Shown: positions 1-14,737 of the stretch, piece after piece | How the letters are laid out: every line of letters starts with the position of its first letter | Numbering within the stretch: the stretch's first letter is position 1 | NCBI GenBank assembly: GCA_030998015.1 | Contig: JARWMV010000010.1 | Coordinates: forward strand, 340,386-404,385 | Direction: 5' to 3' | From: Ceratorhiza oryzae-sativae | Lineage: Eukaryota; Basidiomycota; Agaricomycetes; Cantharellales; Ceratobasidiaceae | Length of the DNA stretch: 64,000 nucleotides | Notes under the pieces: generated by a model | Told to the model about the DNA's origin: nothing | What the model saw: only the letters and a program-made list of their open reading frames with translations | Database searches by the model: none | Program-made: the position numbers and the translations under genes

Positions 1-705
1 GACCACCCCCAGGCCCACCCAGACCCGACGCGTGAATCGACCGCCTGGTTCTGGAATGGGCGCGATGCCCGCGCTGTCCAGGTTCAGGTCATTACCGTGG
101 AAGACGAGCCCGAACCCGCGCACGAGCTCCCACCCGCCCGCATCATCCCGCCCTCGCCGCAGGATGCGGTGTTCTCGAACATTACCCCCGCCAGAACGGA
201 CGAAGTCGACCAGCTAGAGCGCGCGCTTGCCGAGGCGGGATTCCTGTCCCTCGACAACATTGCCGCACGGAGGAACAACGACCACGCGCCCCCTCAGTAC
301 AACGCCGCGCCGAGCTACGAGACTGTCGAGGAGCCAGCCACGCTCGCGTCCTATCTGTTCAAGTACGGGTTTTGTAAGTTGATTTCGTGACGCTATTTTT
401 TCATTTTGCTGACTGGTCGTCTGTCCGCAGTCTTCCCACTCTTCTGGGCAGTTGGCGCGTTTATCATCATCTCCGACCTTCAACACGATAATGGCTCGCT
501 GTCCGCTGTCGAGTCTCAACCACTGTCACCCACCGCACCAAAATCCCTATACGAGCTTCAGCTCAAGCGGGAAGAGATGGCACTCCTCCGTCTCGCCGAA
601 CTAAAATGGGCGTGGCGATGTGCCTACGCCTTTGCAATCTGGTTTGCGCTTGCCCTCATAATCTTGGCCGTCGTCGTTGGTACCGGCTGCATCCGATTAT
701 TCTGA
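1..705 (+). CDS. 3' part of an unrecognised two-pass membrane protein gene
   Basis: The reading frame is open from base 1, so the gene starts outside the window. The exon to 373 ends in phase 1 at GTAAGT. The intron runs 374-430 (ends CCGCAG), and the last exon 431-705 ends in TGA. The visible N-terminal part is Pro/Glu-rich and polar. It is followed by one hydrophobic stretch just after the splice junction (core LFWAVGAFIIIS), a polar, partly charged loop of about 50 residues, and a second, longer hydrophobic stretch (core FAIWFALALIILAVVVG) that ends six residues before the stop. This predicts a C-terminal hairpin anchored in a membrane with a long cytosolic N-terminal region. I do not recognise the family; many basidiomycete proteins have this layout. 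The gene model is convincing, the function is unknown. Confidence 0.7.
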
Positions 706-1106
706 ACTGGCTACACCCGCACCTGGGTGCCTCTGCATATACTCTACATTCACCGTTTTGGGCCATCCTTGCTTTCGTTTCTGAATTATGAATGTTTATT
801 CCCTGACCACCATAACGATCCTTCGTTTTCTGTCTCAATATCTCAATGTATATTATGCATTCCCAGTAGAAATTTACCATACTTGCATTTCTTGCCATTT
901 TCATTCGAGCGCCACGACTGAGAAGCTGGGTTTCCTCGACGCTTTTGGTTCTGTCGATCAGGTGACTGATCTTGAGGATTTCTTAGTGCCGACAGCTCCG
1001 ATGGAATTAAATGCGTTGACTCAACCTCGTCTTGGGCATTTATATACCCTGGATTGCAAAGTCAACTTTTGCATACACACTCATTCTTGCTCCGGCTCTG
1101 AACACC
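706..1106. other. intergenic, 3' end of the membrane protein gene and LYS1 promoter
   Basis: No coding signal is visible. The sequence is T/C-rich after the stop of the upstream gene. A TATA-like ATTTATATACCC lies around 1037-1048, about 60 bp before the LYS1 start, and would serve as its core promoter. Confidence 0.45.
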
Positions 1107-2421
<1,315 letters not shown>

Positions 2422-3029
2422 TGTCAACGCTAAAAGTTAGATACAGATCTTGAGTGAATTGAACAATGCGTGTCTGTATATGCGCCCCGGGCGTTTAGCT
2501 GATTGATTTGGCTGGATGGCTGGGCGAGAATATGTTGCTATCGACGCACACGCATGACGACAATCAGCGAGCTCGTTCTGGATTGGAACGCTAGCGACGC
2601 GCGAGGCGGGTTCGGCAAGGTCCAAGCCTGATAAGTATTTGATCTGTGCTGGATAAGGAGACAAATGCACGTGCCGTGTGGCATCAGCGTTCTAGCTCGT
2701 GTCCTTCCCCCGAAATCACCAACACAACCCGGACCTTGTTGTCCCTTGAACGACTCTTTGTACGCACTTTCTGGACTTGTCGGTGAGTTTTTTTTGAACA
2801 CTTTTCTGGACAAGGGAAGGGCCAATGAGTGCAACTGTGGGGTTGTGTGTTGCTCCGTTGCTTGGGGGAACCGAGGGTGGAGACGCTGTCCAGCCCGTAT
2901 CTTTGCGCCTGTCATCCTGACTCATTACCTTGCACTCGACAGGATCTTTCGCACGTTCTGTGGTTTAACAATTTCTGAGCACTCTCGCATTTGCCCCTTT
3001 CTCTCACCCCTGTAACGAACCCCGCCAAG
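2422..3029. other. intergenic between LYS1 and RAC1
   Basis: No convincing coding sequence. It should hold the LYS1 3' end and the RAC1 promoter and 5' leader; the leader just before the RAC1 ATG is pyrimidine-rich (TTTCTCACCCC), common in fungal promoters. Confidence 0.4.
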
Positions 3030-4058
3030 ATGTCGAACATGCAACCTACGAGTATCAAGTGTGAGTTTCGCGGCAACTGTCGCAAAGTCCGCTCGTTGCT
3101 GACAATTCGCCTGTAGGTGTCGTCGTCGGAGACGGTGCTGTCGGCAAAGTGGGTTTTCCCGGCTACGCGTCTGACTGATTCGGGCATTGACCATCGTTTG
3201 ATTGGGCAGACATGTTTATTGATCTCATATACCACCAACGCGTTCCCCGTGAGTGTTGCTTTACTTTTGGCGTTTGCGTCGTGCGTGCTGACCGCTCCAC
3301 CTGCCGCTTAGGGTGAATATATCCCGACCGGTGCGTTTTTACGTGGCTTGTCCGGCCCGCGTCACCATATCTGATATGACTAGTTTTCGACAATTATTCC
3401 GCCAGTGTCATGGTCGACGGCAAGACCATCTCCCTCGGTCTTTGGGATACGGCTGGCCAGGAGGACTATGACCGTCTGCGCCCGCTGTCGTACCCCCAGA
3501 CTGACGTCTTCTTGATCTGCTTCTCGCTCGTTAGCCCACCGAGCTTTGAGAACGTCCGAACCAAGGTCTGTTGTCTCATATTCCCTGTCCCTAGGTTCTG
3601 ATGTCTGAATACTGACCGCTGCGTGGATGCGAATTTGTAGTGGTGGCCCGAGATCTCGCACCATGCGCCCCAGACCTCGCTCGTGCTCGTCGGCACCAAG
3701 TTGGATTTGCGCGAGGACCAGGCGACCATTGACAAGCTTCGAGATCGGTGCGTTGTGCTGCTTGTGTCAGTCGCCAAGCGGATGTAGTCATGCTGATATA
3801 CATATCGGGTGTAGCCGAATGGCGCCCATTAGTTACCCGCAGGGCGTGCAGATGCAAAAGGACATTGGCGCAGTCAAGTACCTGGAATGCTCGGCCTTGA
3901 CCCAAAAGGGGCTCAAGACGGTGTTTGACGAGGCCATCCGGTCTGTCTGTGAGTTGGTTTTTTGAGTGATGCGATCAGGTTCGGGGGAACTAATGTGCCT
4001 TGCAGTGTCCCCTCCCCCTAGGGTGACGAAGAAGAAGAGCGGGTGCATAATTGTCTAA
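3030..4058 (+). CDS. RAC1: Rho-family small GTPase Rac1
   Basis: Membrane-bound molecular switch for polarised growth, actin organisation and NADPH oxidase control in filamentous fungi. Eight exons: 3030-3060, 3117-3148, 3210-3248, 3312-3330 (only 19 nt), 3384-3565, 3641-3747, 3815-3948, 4006-4058; 198 aa. Visible motifs: P-loop GDGAVGKT, effector segment with YIPTVFDNYS, switch [22 protein letters not shown], base recognition GTKLDL and [10 protein letters not shown], a basic tail with KKK, and a C-terminal CAAX box CIIV. The choice of Rac over Cdc42 rests on [11 protein letters not shown] with WWPEI, the PISYPQG segment and the [10 protein letters not shown] block. The frame is intact and all splice sites are GT-AG. 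The loop before PISYPQG is slightly longer than in most Rac proteins. Assignment is near certain. Confidence 0.95.
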
Positions 4059-4602
4059 ACTGCCCCGCCACGACCCAAGGGACGACCATTACGACGTGAC
4101 CAGGAATTGCCTCTCCCTTTCCCCTATACAGTATTTCCACTTGCTCGGATTCTCCCCTTTTTTCTCTGTTACTCTTTGCGCTCCTGATCTTACTTGGTCG
4201 TTGTTTCTTGACTTGTTGTGTGTCTTGTACCTTCCGAATGGAGCTCTACGCGGGCTCTTGGCGTTGATGACGATGGTGTGTCTTACTCCTTAACTTAGAT
4301 GATGGTTTTGTGTGAGGACTGCGCACGATGTAAGATCCAGCGCAAGACGTGCGCAACGCGTTCAGTGTGGGTCGGGTACGTATGTTGCAGGGCACCAATT
4401 GACCATTGGCGCCGTCAAGGGCATATGTCATTCGCGTTATGTAACGAAGCCTGCGGACGTCTTCCTGACTTCGTCTCTGGGCTGTGTCTGGCACTGTGCT
4501 GGGAGGCTGCTTATAACCACACGGCTTTCGGGTGACAATATTAGAACATTCCTCGGGTTTATTGTTTGAACTAGCTGTTGTGTTGAGCGCGCGATAGATA
4601 CC
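4059..4602. other. intergenic between RAC1 and the UNC13-like gene
   Basis: No coding support. It contains the T/C-rich RAC1 3' end (around 4110-4220) and then the presumed promoter of the next gene. No clear TATA box seen. Confidence 0.4.
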
Positions 4603-7600
4603 ATGTCTGTCAACTCGACGCGGAGCACCGTCAATGGCCGGCTAACAGATAGCACACTATACCAGTCAGTACACGGGGCTTGTCGGGGGCTAGTGCACAG
4701 TTGATTTACTCTGTCGTCTGCGCTACCAGATACTGCCTCCGAGTCGCGTGAGTGGATGTGTCGACTGCGTTGCGATCCGTAGCTCATGGTGCGAGCCGTG
4801 TAGATATCTTGCGTACCTCATTACCCCACGCCCGCGTAAGCCAGAAGAGCCCGAGCCCGAGGAACAGCCTGCGGCCAAGGAATCATCCAGGCTCTCGGCC
4901 CTCATCAACTTTGCGGACCTCATCCCGACGAGGAGCGATGGCGGACGCGAGGTCAAGTTCCCCAAGGACTTTTTGTCCAAGCTCGAGGAGAAGATGCAGA
5001 AGATTTTTATGGGCAAGGATCCAGCGTGAGTATCTGAATCAGCATCGTCTACTCATTGAACCAATCTGATCGCGTGGCGTGCACAATAGCTACACGGACC
5101 GATTCACGCGCGCGACTGTCGGTGCCTTTTGGGGTAGCTTTAAAGACTCGCGGTTCCTTAAGCAGATGAAAGAGAACAGGCGAATCGAGGAGCTCATTCT
5201 GATGTATGTCACCTCGTCGACGACGATCCTGAAAAAGGACAAGGCGCTCGAAGGAGACGGCTGGAAGATCGAGTTGAACAGGCAGGTCGCGATCTTTATT
5301 CGGATATTGCGCGAAGCGTTGCGAACGGTGCACCACGTCCCGCCTGAGCTCACATCCCGGCTGGATATGTATTCAACCAAGTTGACACCACCGCAAGAAG
5401 AGAGTTCGACACTGGCGAGCGCGACCTCGAGGCGGCCGCCTCGAGAGCGGGATTCATGGGTTCAGGTGGCACCCGAAGGGTCGATTGCGGATATGCCACT
5501 TGTTCAGACGGTCGGGAAGCTATTTAGGATCGAGGATGCAGATTTGCAAAAGGATGTGAGTGCGGCTGCCAAGATCTGCACGGACAAGGTGCGTTGATAC
5601 GCTACGTGACTGGCTCAGTGTGTGATTAAATTATTTGGTGATAGGCGGCCATAGTTGACCTCAAGGTGAGTCATGCCATTTATTGACCTCAAGCAGCCTC
5701 AAATTTGGCACAGACATGTCTGAAAAACATTACTGTTGGGATGCCCTTCCCAGGCCGGCGAGAAGACTTCCAGACAGAGGCGGCCTTCCAGCAATGGCGC
5801 ACAACCGAAAACTCGCAGCTCTCGCAACTCATGGTAGCCATGATCCGACACAACCCGGCACTGGCCAAATTTACACCATCTGATATCACCGCTGCGGCGA
5901 TACCAAATCCAGGCGCGCGGCCCGAGTCGGTGTACACTGACTCCGCCCCCAACTTTAATCGGCATGATTCAATCTCGAGCAGGTTCTCGACTATTTCGGT
6001 TGGCGATAATGAGGACGAAGCCGCCGAGGCGTTTACCTATATCCCTCCGAATCCTAAAAAGGCGTACAAGCGGCTCGTCGAATTGTGTGTGGATGCGGAT
6101 CTGGATGCCATGCATACTTTGCCCGAGGACCAAGAGGTTTCGCTCACTATTCTTAGCCCGAGAAATCACGAGATCATCAACGAGTGTGCTGTGCGTTGGA
6201 GGGTCCTTCAAACCTACCGGGTCGCATGCTTCTTGGATATCGTGCGATACAAGTATGAGCGTGAGGAGGTTCCACTGGAGTGTTTGCCCGAAGCGTTGCA
6301 GGTTGTCAACAAGACGATTGGCGAGATAGCTTTGGATCATTGGCCCAGCCCAGACGTGAGTGGGGTTTCTTTTTTGAGGGGTAGATCCTCTGGGAGTCTA
6401 AATTTGGTGCCAGGTCGACTACTTATCGACAATCTATGGGTCACTGTACAATATCTTGCTTGGCGCGGTCTATGGGTCGGTTCGAGAACTTTCAAAGCTG
6501 AAACCTGATGCTGTTCTTCCATATGATGACATTCTTCGAATGATTCATGGTCACGAACTTCTCGCTCGTTACGAGGACGAGATCAACAACAGGCTAGGCG
6601 AGCTCATGGATCATATTCGCACATTGGCTGTACATGAATATACCGAACTCAGCAGCGATATGCTCGGCACGGAGGATCCGGACCGAGCGTACCCACTGCT
6701 GGAATTGTTGGGTCGTGTCGAGAAGACGGCCAAGCTTTTGGATAAGAGGTTCGGAGAGCCGCTAACTGGGTAGGTTGCTTTCGTCGTGAGTCCGACTTAA
6801 CATCAATTACGTGGATCACAGGAACGTGGATATTGTCTCGCTGGTAGTCGAGAGCCAGGTGCCCCTCTATCTCGGAGATCTCGAGGACCAACGCGAAACG
6901 TTATATGTAGCATCGGTGGTCACAAACCCACCCACAACTTCGGTCGATGCTGTGTTTGATCTCTACCGACGGGTTGGCAGTTTGCTCAAACTTCATGCTG
7001 CGTTTTGCCCATCGTATGTGTCCTTGGCCTCAAAGTTGAATAGACTATGTGCTAATTGTGATCGGGGCCAGCTCTGGAGTCGCCTTTGATCTCGTTGGAT
7101 ATTTCGAACCATATGTACACCACTGGATTCGACAGACGGATAGCAAGACCATTCAATGGGTTCAGGCGGTAGGTAGTTCTTTGGTTTGGGATAGGTTCGT
7201 CTGATTGTTGTCTTAATCCAGGCTATCGCGGAAGACAAAGTTCGTAGCAAGCGAGCTCCCGGTCTACTATTTTCGTGCTAATTGGATGTTTCTATAGTTC
7301 ATCCCAGAGGGAGAGGATCGCAACAGCTCTTCGATTGTCGATTTGTTTGGATCCCTCAATAGCCCTATTGACTTCATCCTGGATCTCGAATGGCCAGAAG
7401 AGTATCATAATGCGCGCTTTTTGACACGCTTGGCGTCCGTAAGTTGTCCCCCGCGCATGTTCAACTTCTGGAACTGACAGAGTTAATAGACCATCAGCCA
7501 GGCAATCGAGAAATACTGCCGCACCATCGAAGAGCTGTTCGAGAGGGAAATGTTCCCACGGGGCGGGACAGATCTGCAACCGCAGAAGCAATCCGCTTGG

Positions 7601-9503
7601 TTGGAGAAGGCTAAACAGTTTACAAACGTTGGCGAGAAGAAGATCGAGGTGTTTAACTTTACGCCCGAGGTCAGTAGGATTGATTTTGATCTGGGTCAAA
7701 GTGCTAAAAGCATCGGAAACAGCCCTGCGTCAAGCTGAACAATATCGAGGCTGCGCGTAAACTACTCGACAACATTCAAAACAAGATGCAAGTGGACAAA
7801 ATTGTTGTTGCGCTTGAAGATCAGCCGCCGCCGCCACCTGAGAAGGGCGAGAAGTCCCGGTACTTGTTCACCGTCAAGATTGTCCAGGCTGAGAATCTAG
7901 TTCCGCTCGATAACAATGCGTCTACCATGCTGGACACATTTGTTGTGCTGAGCGATGAACACGGAAATAAACTTGCCAAGACCAAGACAATTTACGACAC
8001 CTTGAACCCCCGATGTGAGTGTTTTTATGAACGTCCTAATGTGTTGTGCTAAGTCAATTTCTAGGGGAAGAAACCTTTGATATCACAGTCATTGAAAACC
8101 CTCTTTGGGTGATGGCGTCTGTTCGTGATCGTCAGCTAGTTGGGAGTCATGATACTGTCGGACGAGGCTACCTTTGCTTGGATCCCAGGAGATTCGGCGA
8201 CTTTTTGACACACGACCTATGGCTTGATCTCGAGCCGGGTGGACGAATCCTCGTCCGAGTGAGCATGGAAGGCGAAAAGGACGATGTGATGTTCTATTTT
8301 GGGCGAGCCTTCCGATCGCTGAAGCGAACCGAGAACGAGATGGCGCGCATATTTGTCAACAAGGTTTGCAGTCTCGTCATTCCACAAAATGAAAGCTAAT
8401 TGGGCGATTTTGGATAGATGTCGCCTACCATTCGGCACAGCTTGTCTCGAGCAACGCTACGGTCTTTGATCAAGAGCAAGCCAGTATATGATTACAACAA
8501 GGCGATTGGGAACGTGACGGCATTCTACCGTTCGGCCATAGGCGCAATAAACGAGCCGGCGGTTCCACTTCCACCAGAAGAACGCCAACAGCTGCGCAAG
8601 CAACATGAGGCGCTAGGAGATATCGAAATCGAGGCTGCGATCTCGGCATTGTTTGACCATTTCGACGTTAACCTGCCAGTGCTCCACTCGAATTTGAGTC
8701 CTACCACCCGGGAGATGGTAATGGTCAAAGTTTGGAAGGAGATTCTCGGAACGCTTGAGAATTTGTTGCTACCCCCTCTAAGCGATGTACCAACCGACAT
8801 GAAACCGCTTGCAGATAAGGAGGTCGAAATCGTGTTCAAGTGGCTTGACGTACGTATGAATACATTTCGCTCGCTACGGTGTACTAACACCGTGATTATA
8901 ATCCTCAGTTTTTGAAGAATTATTTGTACGCGGATGGCAATGGTCTTTCAAACGAACTGTTGCAGAATCAAAAATTCCGTAACCTGAAGACTATCCCGCT
9001 TTACTATGATTGGCCAACGTGAGTTACAATCAATCATTCTACACTTTTCATAGGACTAATGATCTCGTATCCAGTGACAACTTGATGGAGGAGTGCGTGA
9101 GGGTCATGCAAGAAAACTTGCGTTCTTCCTCGTCGACCGTACGAAGAGCCAAGTCTGTATATTCTCAAAACAGCCTCGGGACCATCAAACAACGGAAGCG
9201 CGAGAAGAAAAAGGATGGCAAGAACCAGAACTCGGATATTATCCTGAGGATCCTACGTATGAGGTACGCGCACATGCTCCAACGTTCCATACCATTATTA
9301 ACACTCCACTCAGGCCTGGTACAGCCGATTTCATACGCCAACAAATGTCCACCTCGGCTACCATGATGGAATCCCAGCGTAACAATCCAGGTGGTGCACA
9401 ACAGCGACTTCGTCCCCCAGCATCATCCAACGGAGAGGGCCGAAAATCGTGGCGTGCGTCTCGCGCTTCGCCCGTTCCTCCAGTCCCCCCTCTGCCACGG
9501 TAA
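4603..9503 (+). CDS. MHD1-C2-MHD2 protein of the UNC13/Munc13 family (fungal Ync13 type)
   Basis: Proteins of this family act in vesicle tethering and exocytosis at the plasma membrane; fission yeast Ync13 supports septum and cell wall integrity. Eighteen exons: 4603-4664, 4730-4747, 4804-5025, 5090-5588, 5645-5665, 5714-6355, 6414-6769, 6822-7013, 7072-7168, 7222-7239, 7298-7438, 7490-7669, 7723-8014, 8065-8363, 8418-8849, 8909-9018, 9075-9263, 9314-9503. The total is 3960 nt, 1319 aa, with no break. The middle holds the long helical MUN/MHD1 region (about residues 480-900). A C2 domain follows at about 7850-8260 (FTVKIVQAENL, then DTFVVLSDEHGNKLAKTKT and NPRWEETFDI). MHD2 lies in 8418-9020 (MVKVWKEILGTLENLLLPPL). 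The C-terminus is Ser/Pro/Arg-rich. Three exons are 18-21 nt. The start is the first ATG giving a continuous spliced frame. Domain order supports the family strongly; the exact N-terminus is less sure. Confidence 0.88.
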
Positions 9504-10955
9504 TCAACAAAGAACAATTATATATACCCCGGCTTGTGTGTGATGTATCAATGCTTTGACCTGAACATTTGCTTTTCCCTCTCTCCATCCACCTCGGTTT
9601 TTCTTGCCTTAGCCCCACCGACTAGTTTGTGTGTGAATTAGCACTTTCTTGAGTCGCATTTATGCTTCGTCTCTACTCATTCTAAAATTCAAACGTGAAC
9701 TCCATGCTGGATTGGCTTGCATTTCTCTATCGTTTAGAAAAGGCTGTGTACGAAACCGTACCCTGGAGGCTTAACCCCTATCCCAAGGAACCATCCCGGT
9801 CACTCTCAAACGTACATTCTTCCTCAAGCACGCCATTTTTTAAACTCAGAAACCCGACCAGTTATTCTACATTATGTATTACCGGCCCGTATCCCTATAC
9901 AAACCTGAGCATTCCAATCACCATTGAGACTGTGTCGTCGGTTACTTTTACGAGTCAACAAACATATGAGGTTGGCTGCTAATAAAAGACTTTGTGGATT
10001 TTGCCATCCCAATTCTTGATGACGGATCTGACTGTTTAGACGGCGGTTCAACGGTTTCGGAGGCGTGTTGTTTCAAGCTGGTTATCAACCAAGACTAACT
10101 TTGAACCATGCTAAGCAGCCGGTCACGCCGGCCTTGCCTGTAGAGGCAGCTACCACTTTATTTAAACTCCCAGGGGGCCATTTGTAAATCATTTTTGTTT
10201 ACCACCTGGATTGAAATTTTAGCACAGTGAAGAGCAAACAAACCGACTTGGACAATTGGCCAACATTGCTCCGAACGCTTGTCATTCTCTTCCAACGCTG
10301 CCGACATCCTCCGAGACTTCACCATCTGTTTCCACAACACCCTATCTTGGGACCCAGCTTTCACATCGAATGTGTTTTATTCCAAGCTTTCTCAGCGAAA
10401 TATACCCAAGGTTGAGCTTGGTGAGGGGGCGAGGCCCCTGGTATCACCCAGGGACGTGCATTCACAGAATATTCAGGGTCGTCTATTTGTGTGGAATTCC
10501 AAGAAGGCATAACGGCGGTTGAATTTTCGGGAGGGTTGTACACGACATTATAGAAATTTGTAGACCATTTTATTTTTTAAACACACTAAACGCATGATCT
10601 ATAGACTTGGCGCATTTTGTTGAAGTCATGATTGCCTCTCTTTGTCCTTGGCGACTTTTATTTGCCCAGGTCAGATCAAGAATTTGCAATTCTGCTGATC
10701 AGACCTACTCCCTGCTTCATTTCTGATGTGCTACTCGACTCTGCCGAGATTTTCTCTTTCTAGACTTTAAAAAAGGCTCAAAACAGCAACAATATAGAAG
10801 CTTAACCTCCGTTTGCATCTATTTTATAGTACGAGCCCTCGAATTAGCACATCACTGGTGTTGGTTTCGTTGGAGCCAATCAATAATCACAAGAAACAGG
10901 TATGCCCTTGCTTCATATCTGGCCAGCCAGTGTTTAATTCTCTGTGTGATTAGAA
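9504..10955. other. 1.45-kb stretch without a supported gene
   Basis: The first part is the 3' end of the UNC13-like gene, T-rich with short open frames. An open frame at 10279-10512 (77 codons, ending NSKKA) has somewhat protein-like composition (CFHNTLSWDPAF, PRDVHSQNIQGRLFVWNS) but no recognisable domain, no clear splice partner and no promoter. It could be a gene remnant. The end of the stretch is the presumed promoter of the PPR gene. Confidence 0.35.
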
Positions 10956-13577
10956 ATGTCACTTCGAGCAAACATAGCTCGCACGGCAGCCAAGTGCCCC
11001 AAATCACAGGCTTCACTGCTCCGTCAGGTATCATCCTCACATCGCCCACGTCTTACAGCGCCAGCACCAAAGCATGCGTATGCCTCCCGGGCTTTTTCTT
11101 CAACGCTTAGAATAAGCGGGGAAACCCCCGTTCGCTCCTCAGTCGCTTCTTTGGTGCGCGCAACCCTCCACCGGTATATCGAGACCCTGAGCAAACTATT
11201 CGCGACTCGGTCGAGACACTCTGCGTACTCTTGCGGACCGAACCCCCAGTGAGGCCTGCACTGCTCCATAAACCTTATGCCGAGTTGGTCTCGGCCGTAC
11301 TTGCATATCGAACATCAAGACCCAAGGATCCACTGGACCTTACGGACGTCGGCGTCGACGAACAGGCGTTAAACCAAAGACTGCATAGTCTATTAGAATA
11401 CAACGCATGGAACAAGCCGCATTCGTATCTCTCGTCTCCTTGATGCACTCGTTCATTCCTCCGATAGGACGTACCCACATCCTGCAGACCTCGAGCTAGG
11501 AGTACAAGTGTATAAGAATTTAGCCCGGGTATTTCTATGCGAGCCAACCTATACGGATACTAGCAACGCTGTATGGGCTCATGCGCTGCTGCGAAGGCCT
11601 GAAGAGGCTCTTGGCATCGCGAGCACGATGGAGCCCCCTCTGGATGGAGATGCATGGGCACCGATTGCATGTGCATTCGTACTCTCTTCGCCGAAATCTG
11701 CGGGAGATGAGATTCGGAAAATGATGCGCACTATGGCTACAAAAGGTGTCGAGCCTCCTCCAGGAGCGTGGGTCGCACTGGTGAGCTGCATACGCCCTCC
11801 GGAAATCCCTGCAGTGTTGAAGGCCTTGCCGAACGATGTGCGGGATGAAGTTCAGGTGTGGGCAACGGCATTGAACGTATTGGGCAAATGGAATTTAGCA
11901 AAGGATGTCGCTGCCGAATTGAGAATGCGGGCTGGGGTGGATGCGAGGGCGTGGGCAAGTCTTATAGCACACACTGGATTGGCGGAAGGGTATACTCAAG
12001 CAGAGGGCGTCGTGCGCGAGTTTGAAGAACTGGGCGGGGTTCCAGATGCGTCGATCCTTCGGGCTCTGATTGGCGCGCTCCCCACCGAGGATCGTACACC
12101 GGACGCGCTGAGAAGGCTAGAGAACACTCTTGGTGTGGGTGCGGACGAAGATGCTTGGGGTTTGGTCGTTGACGCGACGGTCCGAGTCGCAGAGGTTTGG
12201 GATGCTGCCCGTGAGAGTGGGGTCAACCTCACGAGCCAAACCCTGGATCGAGTCGTAGGAAGGGGAGACGTGCCGGTTGTCGAACGGCTGAGGGTATACC
12301 GGGAGGTAAACGCTGCGTGGCCGGTTGGGAGGCAGATGCAACGCGGGAACATCGAGGCAGAGAGCGGAGCGGCCAAGTCCCCAAAGGGAGTTGAAGCGTG
12401 GATGACGAGGGAAGACGCCTGGAGTAGCCCCGGACCGACGACAGGAACCTACATGACTCTTTTGACGGCTTTGGCGCGGGATCGATGTGAGTGGTAACTT
12501 CTCGAATGGGTATAACACATCGCCGACCAGATGCGTAGCAAACGGAATCAGTAAAGCAGCCTCTTCAGCTGCTGCGGTCGAACTGTTGACGGATATGCGC
12601 CAGCGCGGGATAACGTTTTCCCATATCGCACAAGCTCAGTCGTCCGATGTTGCCCGAGCGCCCATGCCCCCTCTGGCTGCCTTACGCTCTTGCTCATGCA
12701 AGGCGCTCCATCGCACGAGGCAGCCTTCAAGATGTATGCTTACGCCCGCGTGGTAGATCCCAAGTCTGGGGCATTTGGACTAAAGGAGTACAAGCAAATT
12801 CTGCGGGCGTTTGCCGAGCTACGGGTGCCAATGCGCGAGGAGGACGTGTGGAAAAATGGCAGACGCGAGGGGTGGGTGGAGAGTGTCGTTGGCAAACAGC
12901 CAGAGCGGAGCGAGATCTATGCGCCCCCTCCGGCTGCACTCTACTACGAGATCATGCGCGACATGCAGGGCGCCGGGCACAGCATCGGCACAGCAGAGTA
13001 CACAGTGATCCTCAAGGCCTACGCTGCCGTCGCGATATCATCTGAAACGGACACTGAACTAGCGGTAGCACACAATTCGCATGTGCTCGAGCATATACAG
13101 CGGATCCACACACTGCTCAAGCTGGACACGAATCTGGCGCCCGACACGGCACTGTTGAACGCGCTGATGAGCGCGTATGGCCACACAGGCTCGGTCAACT
13201 CTGCGCTTGCGATTTGGGAGCAGATGCAGATGAAACGCTCTGGGCCAGGTGGATGGGATGGCCGGAGTATCTCGATTATCATCGATGCGCTTGGAAGGGC
13301 CGGAAGGGACTGGTTGCCACATGCCAGGCAGATATGGAGCAGCCACAAGAAGCGATTCGAGGACCGGCTAAACACGAACAACTACACCTCGTGGGTCGAG
13401 GCGCTCTGTCGGATGGGAGAGTTTGAGGAGGCCGAGCGGGTGGTCTATGTGGACATGCGGGGTCGGGTAAAGCCAGACGAAAAGACGCTGCGGACATTGG
13501 TGTCCTTTGCATGGCGGGTGGGCAGGCAGGCAGAGGTTCTCGAAGATGTACGCAGACAGTTTCCAGATGTCATTTAA
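10956..13577 (+). CDS. mitochondrial pentatricopeptide-repeat (PPR) protein, frame disturbed
   Basis: PPR proteins bind organelle RNA and act in mitochondrial transcript processing or translation. The N-terminus is an Arg/Ser/Ala-rich presequence (MSLRANIARTAAKCPK). An 83-bp intron at 11028-11110 restores the frame that then runs RDPEQTIRDSVETL and on to 11443. The next coding frame (from about 11424, RISRLLDALVHSSDRTYPHP) is offset by one base, with no fitting intron. It continues to about 12493. An intron 12494-12551 (GTAACT to AATCAG) joins it to AVELLTDMRQRGITF, a typical PPR helix pair. Two further frame changes lie in about 12615-12690. The last segment, 12690-13577, is clean and shows repeats such as TALLNALMSAYGHTGSVNSA and SIIIDALGRAGRDWLP. 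The repeats are degenerate, as usual in fungal PPR proteins. Either several small introns are misread here or the gene is damaged. Confidence 0.72.
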
Positions 13578-14737
13578 ACGCGTATTTTCTGTCCGCTGGG
13601 GCTGTGCAGGACCATCCTCGCGCCGTGTCGCCCGGCCAAGTCTCGGTGACGTCAATGGGCGTCACGATCGTATGCGTTTGTTGCTCGTGCTCGTGAGGGA
13701 ACGCGTGAACGCGGGTCTGGGCCCCAGCGCGCGTACAGGAAGATCATGTTTGGTGTGCAATGGACACAGGGCATACGAGGCGCATACTTTTTATGAATGG
13801 AGCTGATGGTACGAGTCAACGGGATGTGCCAATCGGATCGTTGCTCTCACACTGAATAGGCCCGTAAGCGCGCGGTCCCTGCCGCCCAACGGCGTACGAG
13901 CCCGAACGAACGGCTCGACGCGTCGTCCTAGCACCAGCAGAAATGCACAAAAATCAGATAAATACGGCAGACGCAAGGTACAGGTCCGAATGCGGGTCGC
14001 AAAGTCTCTTGGACACCGGTCGAGACAAAGGCCGGGGCGCACTGGACAGAGGAAGACACGGTTGCAAATTCATCAGGACACCACGGTCACGTGATGGAGG
14101 GACTCAGGGTGGTCGGGCATTCTCTGGCATCCAATATCACTCCCCCTCTCCCGTCATCAGCTGGCACTCGCCATCCCTGCCAGCGACGGCGTGCAAGCCC
14201 TTTCTAGCGCTGTCCGCACACTCAAATACTGTAATTACGGTCAAATTCACTTGCATCTTGCACGCATCTGTTGTTGTGAGTAATGCGTCTACCACCGCCT
14301 CGAGGCCGCCCAGACGTGCGCCTCATTTCTTCTTCGTCGAGCTCGCACTGTGATTTTACCCACTTTTCCGCCCTCGCATCTACCCCTACATTCGTTATTC
14401 AGGGCGCTCATAGCCCGCCTCTCGCTCTTGCACTCGCACTCGCACTCTTGCTGACTTTGCCACCCCCTCTCCTCTTGCATTCCCCAGCTGTACACCCCAT
14501 ACACCCCCGATAGCTAGTGTTTACGACGCGTCGAGCTACACCTGCCTATCATCGAGCAAACTCCGACCAAATCTCACCACGAGGCTGGCCGTATCTCGAC
14601 CATCAAAATTCTCTCGGCCTCGATCTTGCAGCCGACCGGTCGCTGGCTAGTCTTTTTCTGCCTGTGAGCGCACCCTCGCACTGCGTTACGTACGTTATCT
14701 TATTGGCATCTTTTTTAGTATATTCCCACCGGCTAGG
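13578..14737. other. 1.16-kb intergenic region, pyrimidine-rich 5' leader of the next gene
   Basis: No supported gene. From about 14390 to 14510 the plus strand is strongly C/T-rich, including a short CTCGCACTCGCACT repeat. A long leader of this kind is common upstream of highly structured fungal regulatory genes. Confidence 0.4.
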